Source of the DNA: Ignavibacteria bacterium
GTDB taxonomy: Bacteria > Bacteroidota > Ignavibacteria > Ignavibacteriales > Ignavibacteriaceae
Assembly: GCA_030648225.1 (NCBI GenBank)
Contig: JAUSIA010000059.1
Location: 1 to 6,803, forward strand
Direction: 5' to 3'
Length of the DNA stretch: 6,803 bases
Shown: positions 1 through 5,629 of the stretch, piece after piece
Numbering within the stretch: position 1 is the stretch's first letter
Layout: each line of letters opens with the position of its first letter
Notes under the pieces: model-generated
Databases searched by the model: none
What the model was told of the DNA's origin: nothing
Seen by the model: the letters and a program-made list of their open reading frames with translations, nothing else
Made by a program: the position numbers and the translations under genes

Positions 1-132
1 ATCGTAATAATATTCAATTCTCTCTTTGGATGAGGAATTTGGTTTATGGCGATTTGCTTTTTGGCTGAATGTTAAAGGAGAACCAAGTAGAAAAACCAGG
101 ATTAAAAAGGTAAAAGTATATTTTTTAACCAT
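1..132 (-). CDS. N-terminal fragment of a secreted protein of unknown function (runs off the left edge)
   Basis: Reading leftwards from an ATG at 132-130, the frame stays open for 44 codons to the window edge. The translation begins MVKKYTFTFLILVFLLGSPL and continues TFSQKANRHKPNSSSKERIE, then YYYD. It has a basic start (Lys3, Lys4), a hydrophobic core at about residues 6-22, and an FSQ-K junction typical of signal peptidase I sites in Bacteroidota-like bacteria. A polar, Ser/Lys-rich stretch follows, as expected for the start of a mature exported protein. The ribosome site is weak (a purine run GCGAAAAAAG just upstream). The gene diverges from the PaiB gene and shares its upstream region. 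The mature part is too short to assign a family. The ending KERIEYYYD faintly recalls the first helix of large secreted beta-propeller/sortilin-like proteins of these phyla, but that is a guess. Confidence 0.7.
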   Translation of the reverse strand, partial: MVKKYTFTFLILVFLLGSPLTFSQKANRHKPNSSSKERIEYYYD

Positions 133-282
133 ACTTTTTTCGCAATCTGTTTAATTTTAATTAATTCAAATCAATTTCTGTTCCTACGATATGAAAAGAA
201 TTTTATAAATTCCATAGGAATATTTCGGAATTATTGTTCTCATCACGCAAAAATTACACTTTTTAACAATAAAGGAATCAAA
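133..282. promoter_or_regulatory. Divergent promoter region between the secreted-protein gene and the PaiB gene
   Basis: This 150-bp A+T-rich gap lies between two divergent starts and must hold promoters for both. On the plus strand, a possible -10 TACACT (255-260) sits 18 nt after a poor -35 TTATTG (231-236). Neither matches consensus well enough to be firm, and I see no clear TAnnTTTG-type -7 box. A ribosome site AAAGGAA (271-277) lies 5 nt before the PaiB ATG. I see no convincing operator palindrome or riboswitch-like structure. Confidence 0.3.
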
Positions 283-897
283 ATGTATATCCCTGGCTAC
301 ACAAAGGTTAAAGACCGCACAAAATTAGTTGCTTTTATGAAGAGTTATAATTTTGCTCTGCTTTTTTGTAATAATGAAATACATTATGATATTACACCCC
401 TTCCTTTTGTTATTGCCGAACAAGCAGGGAAATTAAAACTTGTAACTCATATAGCAAGAGTAAATTCTCACTGGAAAAACCTTAATGAAAAGAAAAATGT
501 TCTGGTTCTTTTTCAAGGACCTCATTGCTACATCTCACCACAATTTTATGAAAGTAAAGTGAACGTTCCTACCTGGAATTATACAATGGTTGCCGCTTAT
601 GGTAAACCAAAAATATTTCATGAAAGAGAAAAACATCTGAATCTTGTTCATTCAATGTTTGAAATTATGGAACCACAGTTCAGAAATCAGTGGGATGATA
701 TTCCTGATGAATATAAGGAAAAGCTGTTTAGTGGAATTGTAGGAATTGAAATTGAGGTTGAAAAATTAGAAGGGAAATTCAAACTAAGCCAGAATAAAAC
801 TTTAAATGAACAGAAAAGAATTATAGAAGGTTTAAAGATGAGTGATGATTCTCTAAAGCGAGGTGTTGCTGAGATGATGGAAGAAAATTTAAAATAA
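283..897 (+). CDS. PaiB-family FMN-binding (negative) transcriptional regulator
   Basis: This 204-residue protein matches the PaiB family (FMN_bind_2) in length and along its whole sequence. Family hallmarks are the start MYIP, HIARVN at 56-61, FQGPHCYISP at 77-86, VPTWNY at 95-100, and the C-terminal GIVGIEIEVEKLEGKFKLSQ at 151-170. The fold is a split beta-barrel flavin-binding domain of the pyridoxamine-phosphate-oxidase type. The protein has no signal peptide or membrane segment, so it is cytoplasmic. The Bacillus subtilis founder PaiB was described as a negative regulator of sporulation and degradative-enzyme genes. In most bacteria the role is unproven and it may be a flavin- or heme-linked reductase-like protein. 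Its usual partner PaiA, a polyamine acetyltransferase, is not next to it. The ATG at 283 is preceded by AAAGGAA, which supports this start. The gene stands alone and converges on the peptidase gene. I leave out a gene symbol because the function is not established here. Confidence 0.88.
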   Translation: MYIPGYTKVKDRTKLVAFMKSYNFALLFCNNEIHYDITPLPFVIAEQAGKLKLVTHIARVNSHWKNLNEKKNVLVLFQGPHCYISPQFYESKVNVPTWNYTMVAAYGKPKIFHEREKHLNLVHSMFEIMEPQFRNQWDDIPDEYKEKLFSGIVGIEIEVEKLEGKFKLSQNKTLNEQKRIIEGLKMSDDSLKRGVAEMMEENLK

Positions 898-900
898 ATG

Positions 901-999
901 AACCTCACCTAAATCCTCTCCTTATAAAGGAGAGGACTTTTAAACACCAGGCGGAAGATTTCCCTCTCCTTAATAAGGAGAGGGACGAAGGGTGAGGTT
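901..999. repeat. Composite palindromic intergenic element with two inner hairpins and matching outer arms
   Basis: A 99-bp nested inverted repeat begins 3 bp after the PaiB stop codon. The outer arms AACCTCACC (901-909) and GGTGAGGTT (991-999) are perfect complements. Inside are two hairpins with nearly the same stem. The first has TCCTCTCCTT (914-923), loop ATA, and AAGGAGAGGA (927-936). The second has TCCCTCTCCTTA (961-972) and TAAGGAGAGGGA (974-985). The architecture is that of dispersed palindromic repeats common between genes in this bacterial group, probably a non-autonomous element. It holds no coding capacity. Placed between convergent genes, it could also end transcription from both sides. 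Confidence 0.85.
914..941. terminator. Putative bidirectional terminator hairpin within the composite repeat
   Basis: A perfect 10-bp stem (914-923 with 927-936) with a 3-nt loop is followed on the plus strand by CTTTT (937-941), giving an intrinsic-terminator shape just after the PaiB stop. The T-run is short, so efficiency is uncertain. The second hairpin (961-985) could serve the minus-strand peptidase transcript but has no clear T-tract on that side. Confidence 0.45.
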
Positions 1000-1035
1000 G
1001 ATATTTCGATTTATTTAACTGCCTAACTTGAGTAA

Positions 1036-3144
1036 TTAATAAACAGGCTTAACGCCAATATTATAAAAGAAGAAAGACCAGATATCAGCCTGCTCTTCAA
1101 TAATTTTTGAAGTTGGCTTGCCGGCACCATGTCCTGCTCTTGTTTCAATTCTTATTAAAACAGGATTCTCTCCCTGATGTTTTTCCTGTAAAGCAGCGAT
1201 GTATTTAAATGAATGTGCCGGCACAACTCTGTCATCATGATCAGCAGTTGTTACAAGTGTAGCGGGATATTCCTGTTCAATAATATTGTGGAATGGAGAG
1301 TAACCATAAAGATAATTAAACATTTCAGCACTATCTTCGCTTGAACCATAATCAGAAACCCATGCATAACCAATTGTGAATTTATGGAAGCGCAGCATAT
1401 CCATAACTCCAACAGCAGGGAAAGCAACTTTAAAAAGATCAGGTCTTTGATTTATAACAGCACCAACAAGCAATCCTCCGTTTGATCCTCCCTGGCAGGC
1501 AAGATAATCCGGCGATGTATAGTCTTCATTAATAAGATATTCAGCTGCGGCAATAAAATCATCAAACACATTTTGCTTTTTCATTTTAGTTCCTGATTCA
1601 TGCCACTTTTCACCATACTCGCCGCCCCCGCGAATATTAGCTACTGCATATACTCCGCCATTCTCAAGCAATATTAGTCTTGATGTGCTGAAATAAGGAG
1701 TTTCACTGCTGTTAAATCCTCCATATCCATAAAGCAGAGCAGGATTTTTCCCGGTCATCTCAATTCCTTTTTTATGAACAATGAACATTGGCACTTTTGT
1801 TCCATCCTTGCTTTTATAAAAGATCTGCTTTGTTTCATAGCTGCTTAAATCAAATTTAATTTCGGGCTCACGAAAAACTGTAGATTCTCCTTTTGCCACA
1901 TCAAACTTGTAAATTAAAGATGGATATGTAAATGAAGTGAAAGTGTAGAATGCAATATTCTCATCCCGTTTACCTGAGAATCCGCTTACACTTCCTATGG
2001 CAGGTAAATTTATTTCTTTTATTAAAGTGCCGCCAGGTTCATAAAGATAAACATGAGAACTTGCATCCTGGAGATAGATTGCTGCAATTTTCCTACCAAT
2101 AACAGATACATTTTCTAAAACATTCTCCTTCTCGGGTAAAATATTTTTCCAGTTTTTTTCAGAAGGATTTTGGGGATCAACTAAAACAAGCCTGTAATTA
2201 GATGCGTTTTTATCTGTTTGAGTAAGAAGCTTGTCATCTAAGTTATCTATTACACTATAATTATTTTCGAAGTTGTCAACCAATGTTATCAGCTTAGAAT
2301 CAGGGTCAGAAATATCTTTAACCTTTAAAGAATTATTATTTGTTCCTTGCATGATATAAATTAAAAGGAACCTCTCATCTTCAGTTGTTTGTGCCCAAAA
2401 ATATCTCGCTGGGTTTTTAGGTTCTTCATAAATAAGAATATCCTCACTTTGCGGAGTGCCAAGTTGGTGGTAATAAATTTTTCCATTTTCATTTTTTGAT
2501 TGAAGCTCTTCTCCTGCTTTAGGTTCGGGAAAACGCGAATAATAAAAACCATCATCCTTCCAGGATATTCCCGAAAATTTTATCCACTTAAGATGATCAT
2601 CAAGTTTCTTTTTAGTTTCAACTTCCATTACAAAAAATTCATTCCAGTCCGATCCGCCGGAAGCAGTTCCATATGCAAAATATTTCCCATCTTTGGATAC
2701 AGCATAAGTTGTTAATGAAATTGTCCCATCGGCAGAAAACTTATTTGGATCGAGAAACACTTCCGGGTCTGCATTTAAATCTTCCTGTATATAAAGCACA
2801 GATTGATTTTGCAGTCCATCATTTTTAAAGAAAAAATATTTCTCTCCCCCTTTGAATGGAGCAGAATATTTGGGATAGTTATATAGTTCAGCATATCTGT
2901 TTTTAATTTTTTCCCTGTAAGGGATTTTTTCAAGATAAGAGAAAGTAACTTCATTCTGTTTTTCCACCCATTTCTTCACATCCTCAGCATTATCATCTTC
3001 AAGCCACCGGTATGGATCAGGAACCCTTACTCCAAAATATTCATCAACAACACCTTCTTTTTTTGTTTCAGGATATTCCAGTTGAGCATAAAGAATATTC
3101 TGTGTAAACAATATCCCCGCAATTAATATAATTTCTTTTAACAT
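1036..3144 (-). CDS. Exported prolyl oligopeptidase, family S9A (post-proline-cleaving serine peptidase)
   Basis: This 702-residue protein is full length for S9A prolyl oligopeptidases, which cut short peptides after proline. Residues 1-20 form a signal peptide (hydrophobic core IILIAGILF, ending LYA-QLEYP), so the enzyme is probably periplasmic or secreted. The mature start carries the family signature YFGVRVPDPYRWLEDDNA (36-53). Residues of roughly 85-430 form the seven-bladed beta-propeller that limits access to the active site. The C-terminal alpha/beta-hydrolase domain has YGYGGF (472-477), RGGGEYGEKWH (505-515), the nucleophile Ser554 in QGGSNGG, Asp637 in DHDDRV and His672 in GHGAGKP, so the triad is complete. 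The ribosome site AAGGAA (3156-3151) lies 6 nt before the ATG. The gene is monocistronic, divergent from OsmC and convergent with PaiB. I see no frameshift or missing key residue. Confidence 0.95.
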   Translation of the reverse strand: MLKEIILIAGILFTQNILYAQLEYPETKKEGVVDEYFGVRVPDPYRWLEDDNAEDVKKWVEKQNEVTFSYLEKIPYREKIKNRYAELYNYPKYSAPFKGGEKYFFFKNDGLQNQSVLYIQEDLNADPEVFLDPNKFSADGTISLTTYAVSKDGKYFAYGTASGGSDWNEFFVMEVETKKKLDDHLKWIKFSGISWKDDGFYYSRFPEPKAGEELQSKNENGKIYYHQLGTPQSEDILIYEEPKNPARYFWAQTTEDERFLLIYIMQGTNNNSLKVKDISDPDSKLITLVDNFENNYSVIDNLDDKLLTQTDKNASNYRLVLVDPQNPSEKNWKNILPEKENVLENVSVIGRKIAAIYLQDASSHVYLYEPGGTLIKEINLPAIGSVSGFSGKRDENIAFYTFTSFTYPSLIYKFDVAKGESTVFREPEIKFDLSSYETKQIFYKSKDGTKVPMFIVHKKGIEMTGKNPALLYGYGGFNSSETPYFSTSRLILLENGGVYAVANIRGGGEYGEKWHESGTKMKKQNVFDDFIAAAEYLINEDYTSPDYLACQGGSNGGLLVGAVINQRPDLFKVAFPAVGVMDMLRFHKFTIGYAWVSDYGSSEDSAEMFNYLYGYSPFHNIIEQEYPATLVTTADHDDRVVPAHSFKYIAALQEKHQGENPVLIRIETRAGHGAGKPTSKIIEEQADIWSFFFYNIGVKPVY

Positions 3145-3330
3145 TAATTGTTCCTTATGTTATTAAACCTGTTATAAAGCAGTTAAATTTATAAAAATTA
3201 TCTCACATCATCAGTTTGAAAATGATGTATGGAGTGAGCTTTATATTTTATTTTGATGATTCATTTAAATTTTTAATATTGAAGCATCTGTTTAACGATT
3301 AAAAAAATTTAATAAGAAAGGAGTTCGTAT
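3145..3330. promoter_or_regulatory. Divergent promoter region between the prolyl oligopeptidase and OsmC genes
   Basis: This 186-bp A+T-rich spacer must supply promoters in both directions. For OsmC, a possible -10 TAATAT (3274-3279) follows a TTGATG (3253-3258) at a short 15-nt spacing. For the peptidase, a -10-like GATAAT lies on the minus strand (3202-3197) with no good -35. The ribosome sites are clearer: AAGGAA (3156-3151) for the peptidase and AAGGAG (3318-3323) for OsmC. An inverted repeat ACATCAT (3205-3211) / ATGATGT (3222-3228) with a 10-bp spacer lies near the middle and could be an operator. It does not resemble the usual OhrR or OxyR sites as I know them. Confidence 0.3.
3315..3323 (+). 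promoter_or_regulatory. Strong Shine-Dalgarno site for OsmC
   Basis: AGAAAGGAG ends 7 nt before the ATG at 3331. It is the best ribosome site in the window and fixes the OsmC start. Its presence argues that the host uses Shine-Dalgarno pairing, unlike most classic Bacteroidetes. Confidence 0.75.
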
Positions 3331-3756
3331 ATGGCTGTTAGAAAAGGAAGTGCCGAATGGAAAGGAGATCTTAAATCAGGAAAAGGTAAGTTAAGCAGCG
3401 AAACCGGTGCTTTAAGTAATATTGCATATGACGCTGCTTCAAGATTTGAAACAGGCAATACAACAAACCCTGAAGAATTATTAGGTGCTGCGCACGCCGC
3501 CTGTTTTTCTATGGCGCTGGCAAATAATCTTTCAAAAGGGGGATTCAAAGTTAATTCTATAAAAACTGTTGATGATGTACATCTTGAAAAACAGGAAATT
3601 GGTTTTACAATTACTAAAATAGTTATAAATACAGAAGGGGATATTGAAGGAATTGATGAAGCAAAATTTAAGAAATATGCTGAGGATACTAAATCAAGCT
3701 GCCCGGTTTCAAGAGCATTAAAAGTTGAAATGAGTGTGAATGTTAAATTGGTTTAG
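3331..3756 (+). CDS. osmC: OsmC-family peroxiredoxin (organic hydroperoxide reductase)
   Basis: This 141-residue protein reduces organic and hydrogen peroxides with a reactive cysteine pair; OsmC proteins work as cytoplasmic homodimers, often reduced by lipoylated partners. The two catalytic cysteines are visible: Cys58 in GAAHAACFSM and Cys124 in KSSCPVSRAL, close to positions 59 and 125 of the Escherichia coli protein (143 residues). Arg38 in ASRFE and the glutamates of NPEELLG (46-52) match the residues that activate the peroxidatic cysteine. The motif wording (GAAHAACFSMALA) places it in the OsmC rather than the Ohr branch. It has no signal peptide. The gene stands alone, starts after a strong ribosome site and diverges from the prolyl oligopeptidase. 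Induction by peroxide or osmotic stress is typical of the family, but no regulator gene is adjacent. Confidence 0.93.
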   Translation: MAVRKGSAEWKGDLKSGKGKLSSETGALSNIAYDAASRFETGNTTNPEELLGAAHAACFSMALANNLSKGGFKVNSIKTVDDVHLEKQEIGFTITKIVINTEGDIEGIDEAKFKKYAEDTKSSCPVSRALKVEMSVNVKLV

Positions 3757-3775
3757 TCTCAAATAAATGTGAAAA

Positions 3776-3942
3776 TGTCTCCCTTTAGCAAAGGGAGACA
3801 GTCCTGACAAAAGTCAGGACAGAGGGATTCCTTAGATTGCTGTAGCTTTTGTTGAATCTCAGCATAATGCCTCATCGCAAACAAATCCCCCTGATTTTCG
3901 CTTCGCTCAAATCTGTCCCTCTTTACTAAAGAGTGATTTTTT
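3776..3942. repeat. Composite intergenic palindromic element with several hairpins
   Basis: This region begins 20 bp after the OsmC stop and holds a chain of stems. The first is TGTCTCCCTTT (3776-3786), loop AGC, AAAGGGAGACA (3790-3800). The second is GTCCTGAC (3801-3808), AAAA, GTCAGGAC (3813-3820). A wider pairing AGAGGGATT (3821-3829) meets AATCCCCCT (3884-3892) with one mismatch. GATTT...AAATC (3893-3913) flanks TCGCTTCGCTC. The last stem is CTCTTTA (3919-3925), C, TAAAGAG (3927-3933). Such nested purine/pyrimidine-rich palindromes are dispersed non-coding repeats in this bacterial group. I find no gene inside. The flanks 3757-3775 and 3943-4009 show nothing recognisable. Confidence 0.8.
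3919..3942 (+). terminator. Putative intrinsic terminator at the right end of the OsmC-distal repeat
   Basis: A 7-bp stem (CTCTTTA / TAAAGAG, 3919-3933) is followed by TGA and then six T residues (3937-3942). The stem is A+T-rich and short. The stronger hairpin at 3776-3800 lies closer to the OsmC stop but lacks a T-tract, so which one ends the transcript is unclear. Confidence 0.35.
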
Positions 3943-4009
3943 ATAAGAATTCTGTTAATAAATAAAATTGAAAGGGGTGTAGAAGAATATTAATATATTT
4001 TCTTTGAAC

Positions 4010-4282
4010 CTAAGCTAACAACTTTTCATATTCTTTATTCTGATCAATAAAATGATCAACATAGGAACAGGTTGGAATAACTTTTAAATTATTTTCTTTT
4101 GCATACTCAAGCGTTGCTTTAGCTATTTCTCCGGCTAAACCTTTATGTCTCTGTTCAGGTGGGACAAATGTTCTTAAAAAATTAATTGTTTCTTTATCTG
4201 GCATACTATACCTGATATAAGATTCTTTACCATCTCGTATTGTATAAAATTTCTGCTGGTCTTTATCATGTTTAATTTCCAT
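4010..4282 (-). CDS. YjdJ-type small GNAT-family N-acetyltransferase
   Basis: This 90-residue protein is the usual size of the minimal GNAT group related to Escherichia coli YjdJ and plant/animal GCN5-like small domains (COG2388). The acetyl-CoA-binding stretch is clear: TFVPPEQRHKGLAGEIAKAT (38-57), with the R-x-x-G-x-A loop at Arg45-Ala50. It is followed by the helix LEYAKENN and the beta strand LKVIPTCSYV (66-75), whose Cys72 is typical of the group. The substrate is unknown for most members. It is cytoplasmic, with no signal peptide. The start has no recognisable ribosome site; the upstream bases are nearly all A and T. The gene follows the amidohydrolase operon on the same strand after a 78-bp gap that contains a palindrome, so read-through from that operon is possible. 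It converges on OsmC. Confidence 0.85.
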   Translation of the reverse strand: MEIKHDKDQQKFYTIRDGKESYIRYSMPDKETINFLRTFVPPEQRHKGLAGEIAKATLEYAKENNLKVIPTCSYVDHFIDQNKEYEKLLA

Positions 4283-4319
4283 ATTAAATTATATTAAATT
4301 TATTAATAACAATATATCG

Positions 4320-4346
4320 GTAGCACAGATTAGTAATCTGTGCTAC
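4320..4346. repeat. 27-bp near-perfect REP-like palindrome
   Basis: Arms GTAGCACAGATTA (4320-4332) and TAATCTGTGCTAC (4334-4346) are exact complements around a single G at 4333. It lies 14 bp beyond the stop codon of the downstream amidohydrolase and 37 bp before the acetyltransferase start. Similar AGCACAGATT...AATCTGTGCT palindromes recur between genes in many bacteria, and I regard this as a dispersed REP-like unit. On the minus strand it could stall or end transcription, but no T-tract follows. The neighbouring AAGGGCTAAAAGC (4357-4369), which includes the amidohydrolase stop, may be part of the same unit, but this is uncertain. Confidence 0.75.
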
Positions 4347-4360
4347 GCTGTACCCAAGGG

Positions 4361-5629
4361 CTAAAAGCATTCCTCTTTTACAATCGCTCCGTTTATTATA
4401 ACAGTACATACATGAGATGTATACTCAAATGGGTTGCCATCAAATAAAACTAAATCTGCATCTTTACCTTCTTCAATTGAACCAACTCTGTTTTCTATTC
4501 CAAGAATTTTTGCTGCATCAATTGTGATGGTTGCAAGAGCATCTTCAAAAGATAAACCGTTTGCGTTTGCAACTGCAGCTTCAAAAAGAACTATCCTTGT
4601 CTTTGGGACATATCCTTCATAGCCGCTTTGTAAAGCAAATGTAATTCCCTCTTTATTTAGAACTGCTGCGGTTTCCAAAGAAACATTTTTGGTATCCCCA
4701 TAATTTCTAACCATTGTAGGATGGAGTATTACAGAAACATTCGCCTCTTTAATTTCACTAATTAAAAGATATGATTCTGCAGCACCATCAAGAATAAGTT
4801 TAAATCCAAATTCCTGCTGCAACCTTAGTGCAGTCATTATCTCTGTTGCCCTTTGTACTGTAAACATTGCAGGAATTTCACGGGATAAAACTTTACCGAG
4901 AGTTTCCAGCTTAATGTCTCTTGAAGGTTTTTTATCTTCTTTCGCATTTTTTATTTTATCCAGATAATCTCTTGCTTTCAGAAACTCTTCTCTTAACATA
5001 GCCACACCCTTGGAACGCGTACCTGGCTTTTTATAATTCCTACTTACATTTGAGCCAAGAGTAAAAGAAACAGTTGCCACAGAATCAACAATAACATCGC
5101 TTAATGTTTCTCCATAAGTTTTAACAATCATTGTTTGTCCGCTTGCAAGTGCACCGGGACCATGCCCGGTATGAAGAGTTGTTACTCCAAGATCCCTTAC
5201 AAACTCAACCAGCTTCTCGCTCATGTTATAGGCATCAAAAGCCCGTAACTCTGGTTGAATTGCATCAGATTTTTCAAGCTGATCCTGATCATGTGCATAA
5301 TTGTAAATTCCCGATAATCCAACAACTGAATGTGCATCAATAAGACCTGGAGTTACAACTTTTCCTTTCACTTTTTTATAATTTTCTGGAACTGTAATTG
5401 CATTTTGTAATCCGACCTTTTCAATCTTTTCATCTTTAATAAGAATTACCCCATTGATTATTTTTTCTCCTGCCATGGTATAGATTGTATCTCCATAAAC
5501 GGCTATCTGTGCATTGATACTAAATGAAAAGAATAGGAAGATTAGAACAAGATATAAAATTGTCACTTCGTTCCTTCGAAATGACACTTGTAAATTTTGA
5601 GATAACATCTTGAGGTGATTCTTTTTCAT
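4361..5629 (-). CDS. Exported amidohydrolase-like protein lacking most metal ligands (probable pseudoenzyme)
   Basis: This 422-residue protein has the shape of a COG1228 (imidazolonepropionase-related) amidohydrolase: an N-terminal beta domain with IYTMAGEKIINGVILIKDEK, then KVVTPGLIDAH (90-100), a TIM barrel, and a C-terminal IGIENRVGSIEEGKDAD-like return to the beta domain (about 376-392). The metal ligands are mostly gone compared with its neighbour. HxH reads His100-Ser-Val102, the HTH motif reads TVQ (257-259), the next His pair reads Asp281-Gly282, and the catalytic Asp region reads QSG (334-336). It may be structural or regulatory, or have a metal-free activity. Residues 24-41 form a hydrophobic signal segment ending SINAQ, after an unusually long 23-residue leader. 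The start overlaps the upstream gene as ATGA, with GGAG (5640-5637) 7 nt before it, implying coupled translation. Confidence 0.85.
   Translation of the reverse strand: MKKNHLKMLSQNLQVSFRRNEVTILYLVLIFLFFSFSINAQIAVYGDTIYTMAGEKIINGVILIKDEKIEKVGLQNAITVPENYKKVKGKVVTPGLIDAHSVVGLSGIYNYAHDQDQLEKSDAIQPELRAFDAYNMSEKLVEFVRDLGVTTLHTGHGPGALASGQTMIVKTYGETLSDVIVDSVATVSFTLGSNVSRNYKKPGTRSKGVAMLREEFLKARDYLDKIKNAKEDKKPSRDIKLETLGKVLSREIPAMFTVQRATEIMTALRLQQEFGFKLILDGAAESYLLISEIKEANVSVILHPTMVRNYGDTKNVSLETAAVLNKEGITFALQSGYEGYVPKTRIVLFEAAVANANGLSFEDALATITIDAAKILGIENRVGSIEEGKDADLVLFDGNPFEYTSHVCTVIINGAIVKEECF
5561..5586. repeat. Palindromic repeat embedded in the signal-peptide coding region
   Basis: Arms TGTCACTTCG (5561-5570) and CGAAATGACA (5577-5586) pair with one mismatch around TTCCTT. 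The unit strongly resembles the widespread intergenic GTCATTTCG(A)ACGAAGTGA repeat. Here it lies inside the downstream amidohydrolase gene, in frame, encoding about residues 15-23 (VSFRRNEVT) just before the hydrophobic core of the signal peptide. Confidence 0.7.

Noticed and set aside
687..908. Minus-strand open frame of 73 codons opposite the end of the PaiB gene
   Set aside because: It is a shadow of the conserved PaiB C-terminus; its low-complexity Ser/Phe/Ile composition is typical of antisense reading of A+T-rich genes.
901..999. CRISPR array
   Set aside because: Only two similar hairpins are present, enclosed by matching outer arms; there are no regularly spaced direct repeats with unique spacers and no cas genes.
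2361..2715. Two short open frames (2361-2555 minus, 2500-2715 plus) within the prolyl oligopeptidase gene
   Set aside because: Both fall inside the intact beta-propeller coding region and show no domain or ribosome site.
3309..3548. Minus-strand open frame of 79 codons opposite OsmC
   Set aside because: It lies antisense to a well-supported OsmC gene, has no recognisable domain and extends into the OsmC ribosome site.
4434..5343. Plus-strand open frames (4434-4622 and 5131-5343) opposite the downstream amidohydrolase
   Set aside because: They are antisense shadows of a conserved coding region, with no domain or plausible ribosome site.
5561..5590. Twin-arginine export signal in SFRRNEVTIL
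   Set aside because: The residue after RRx is Glu rather than hydrophobic and the Arg pair comes from the repeat, so the Tat consensus is not met.
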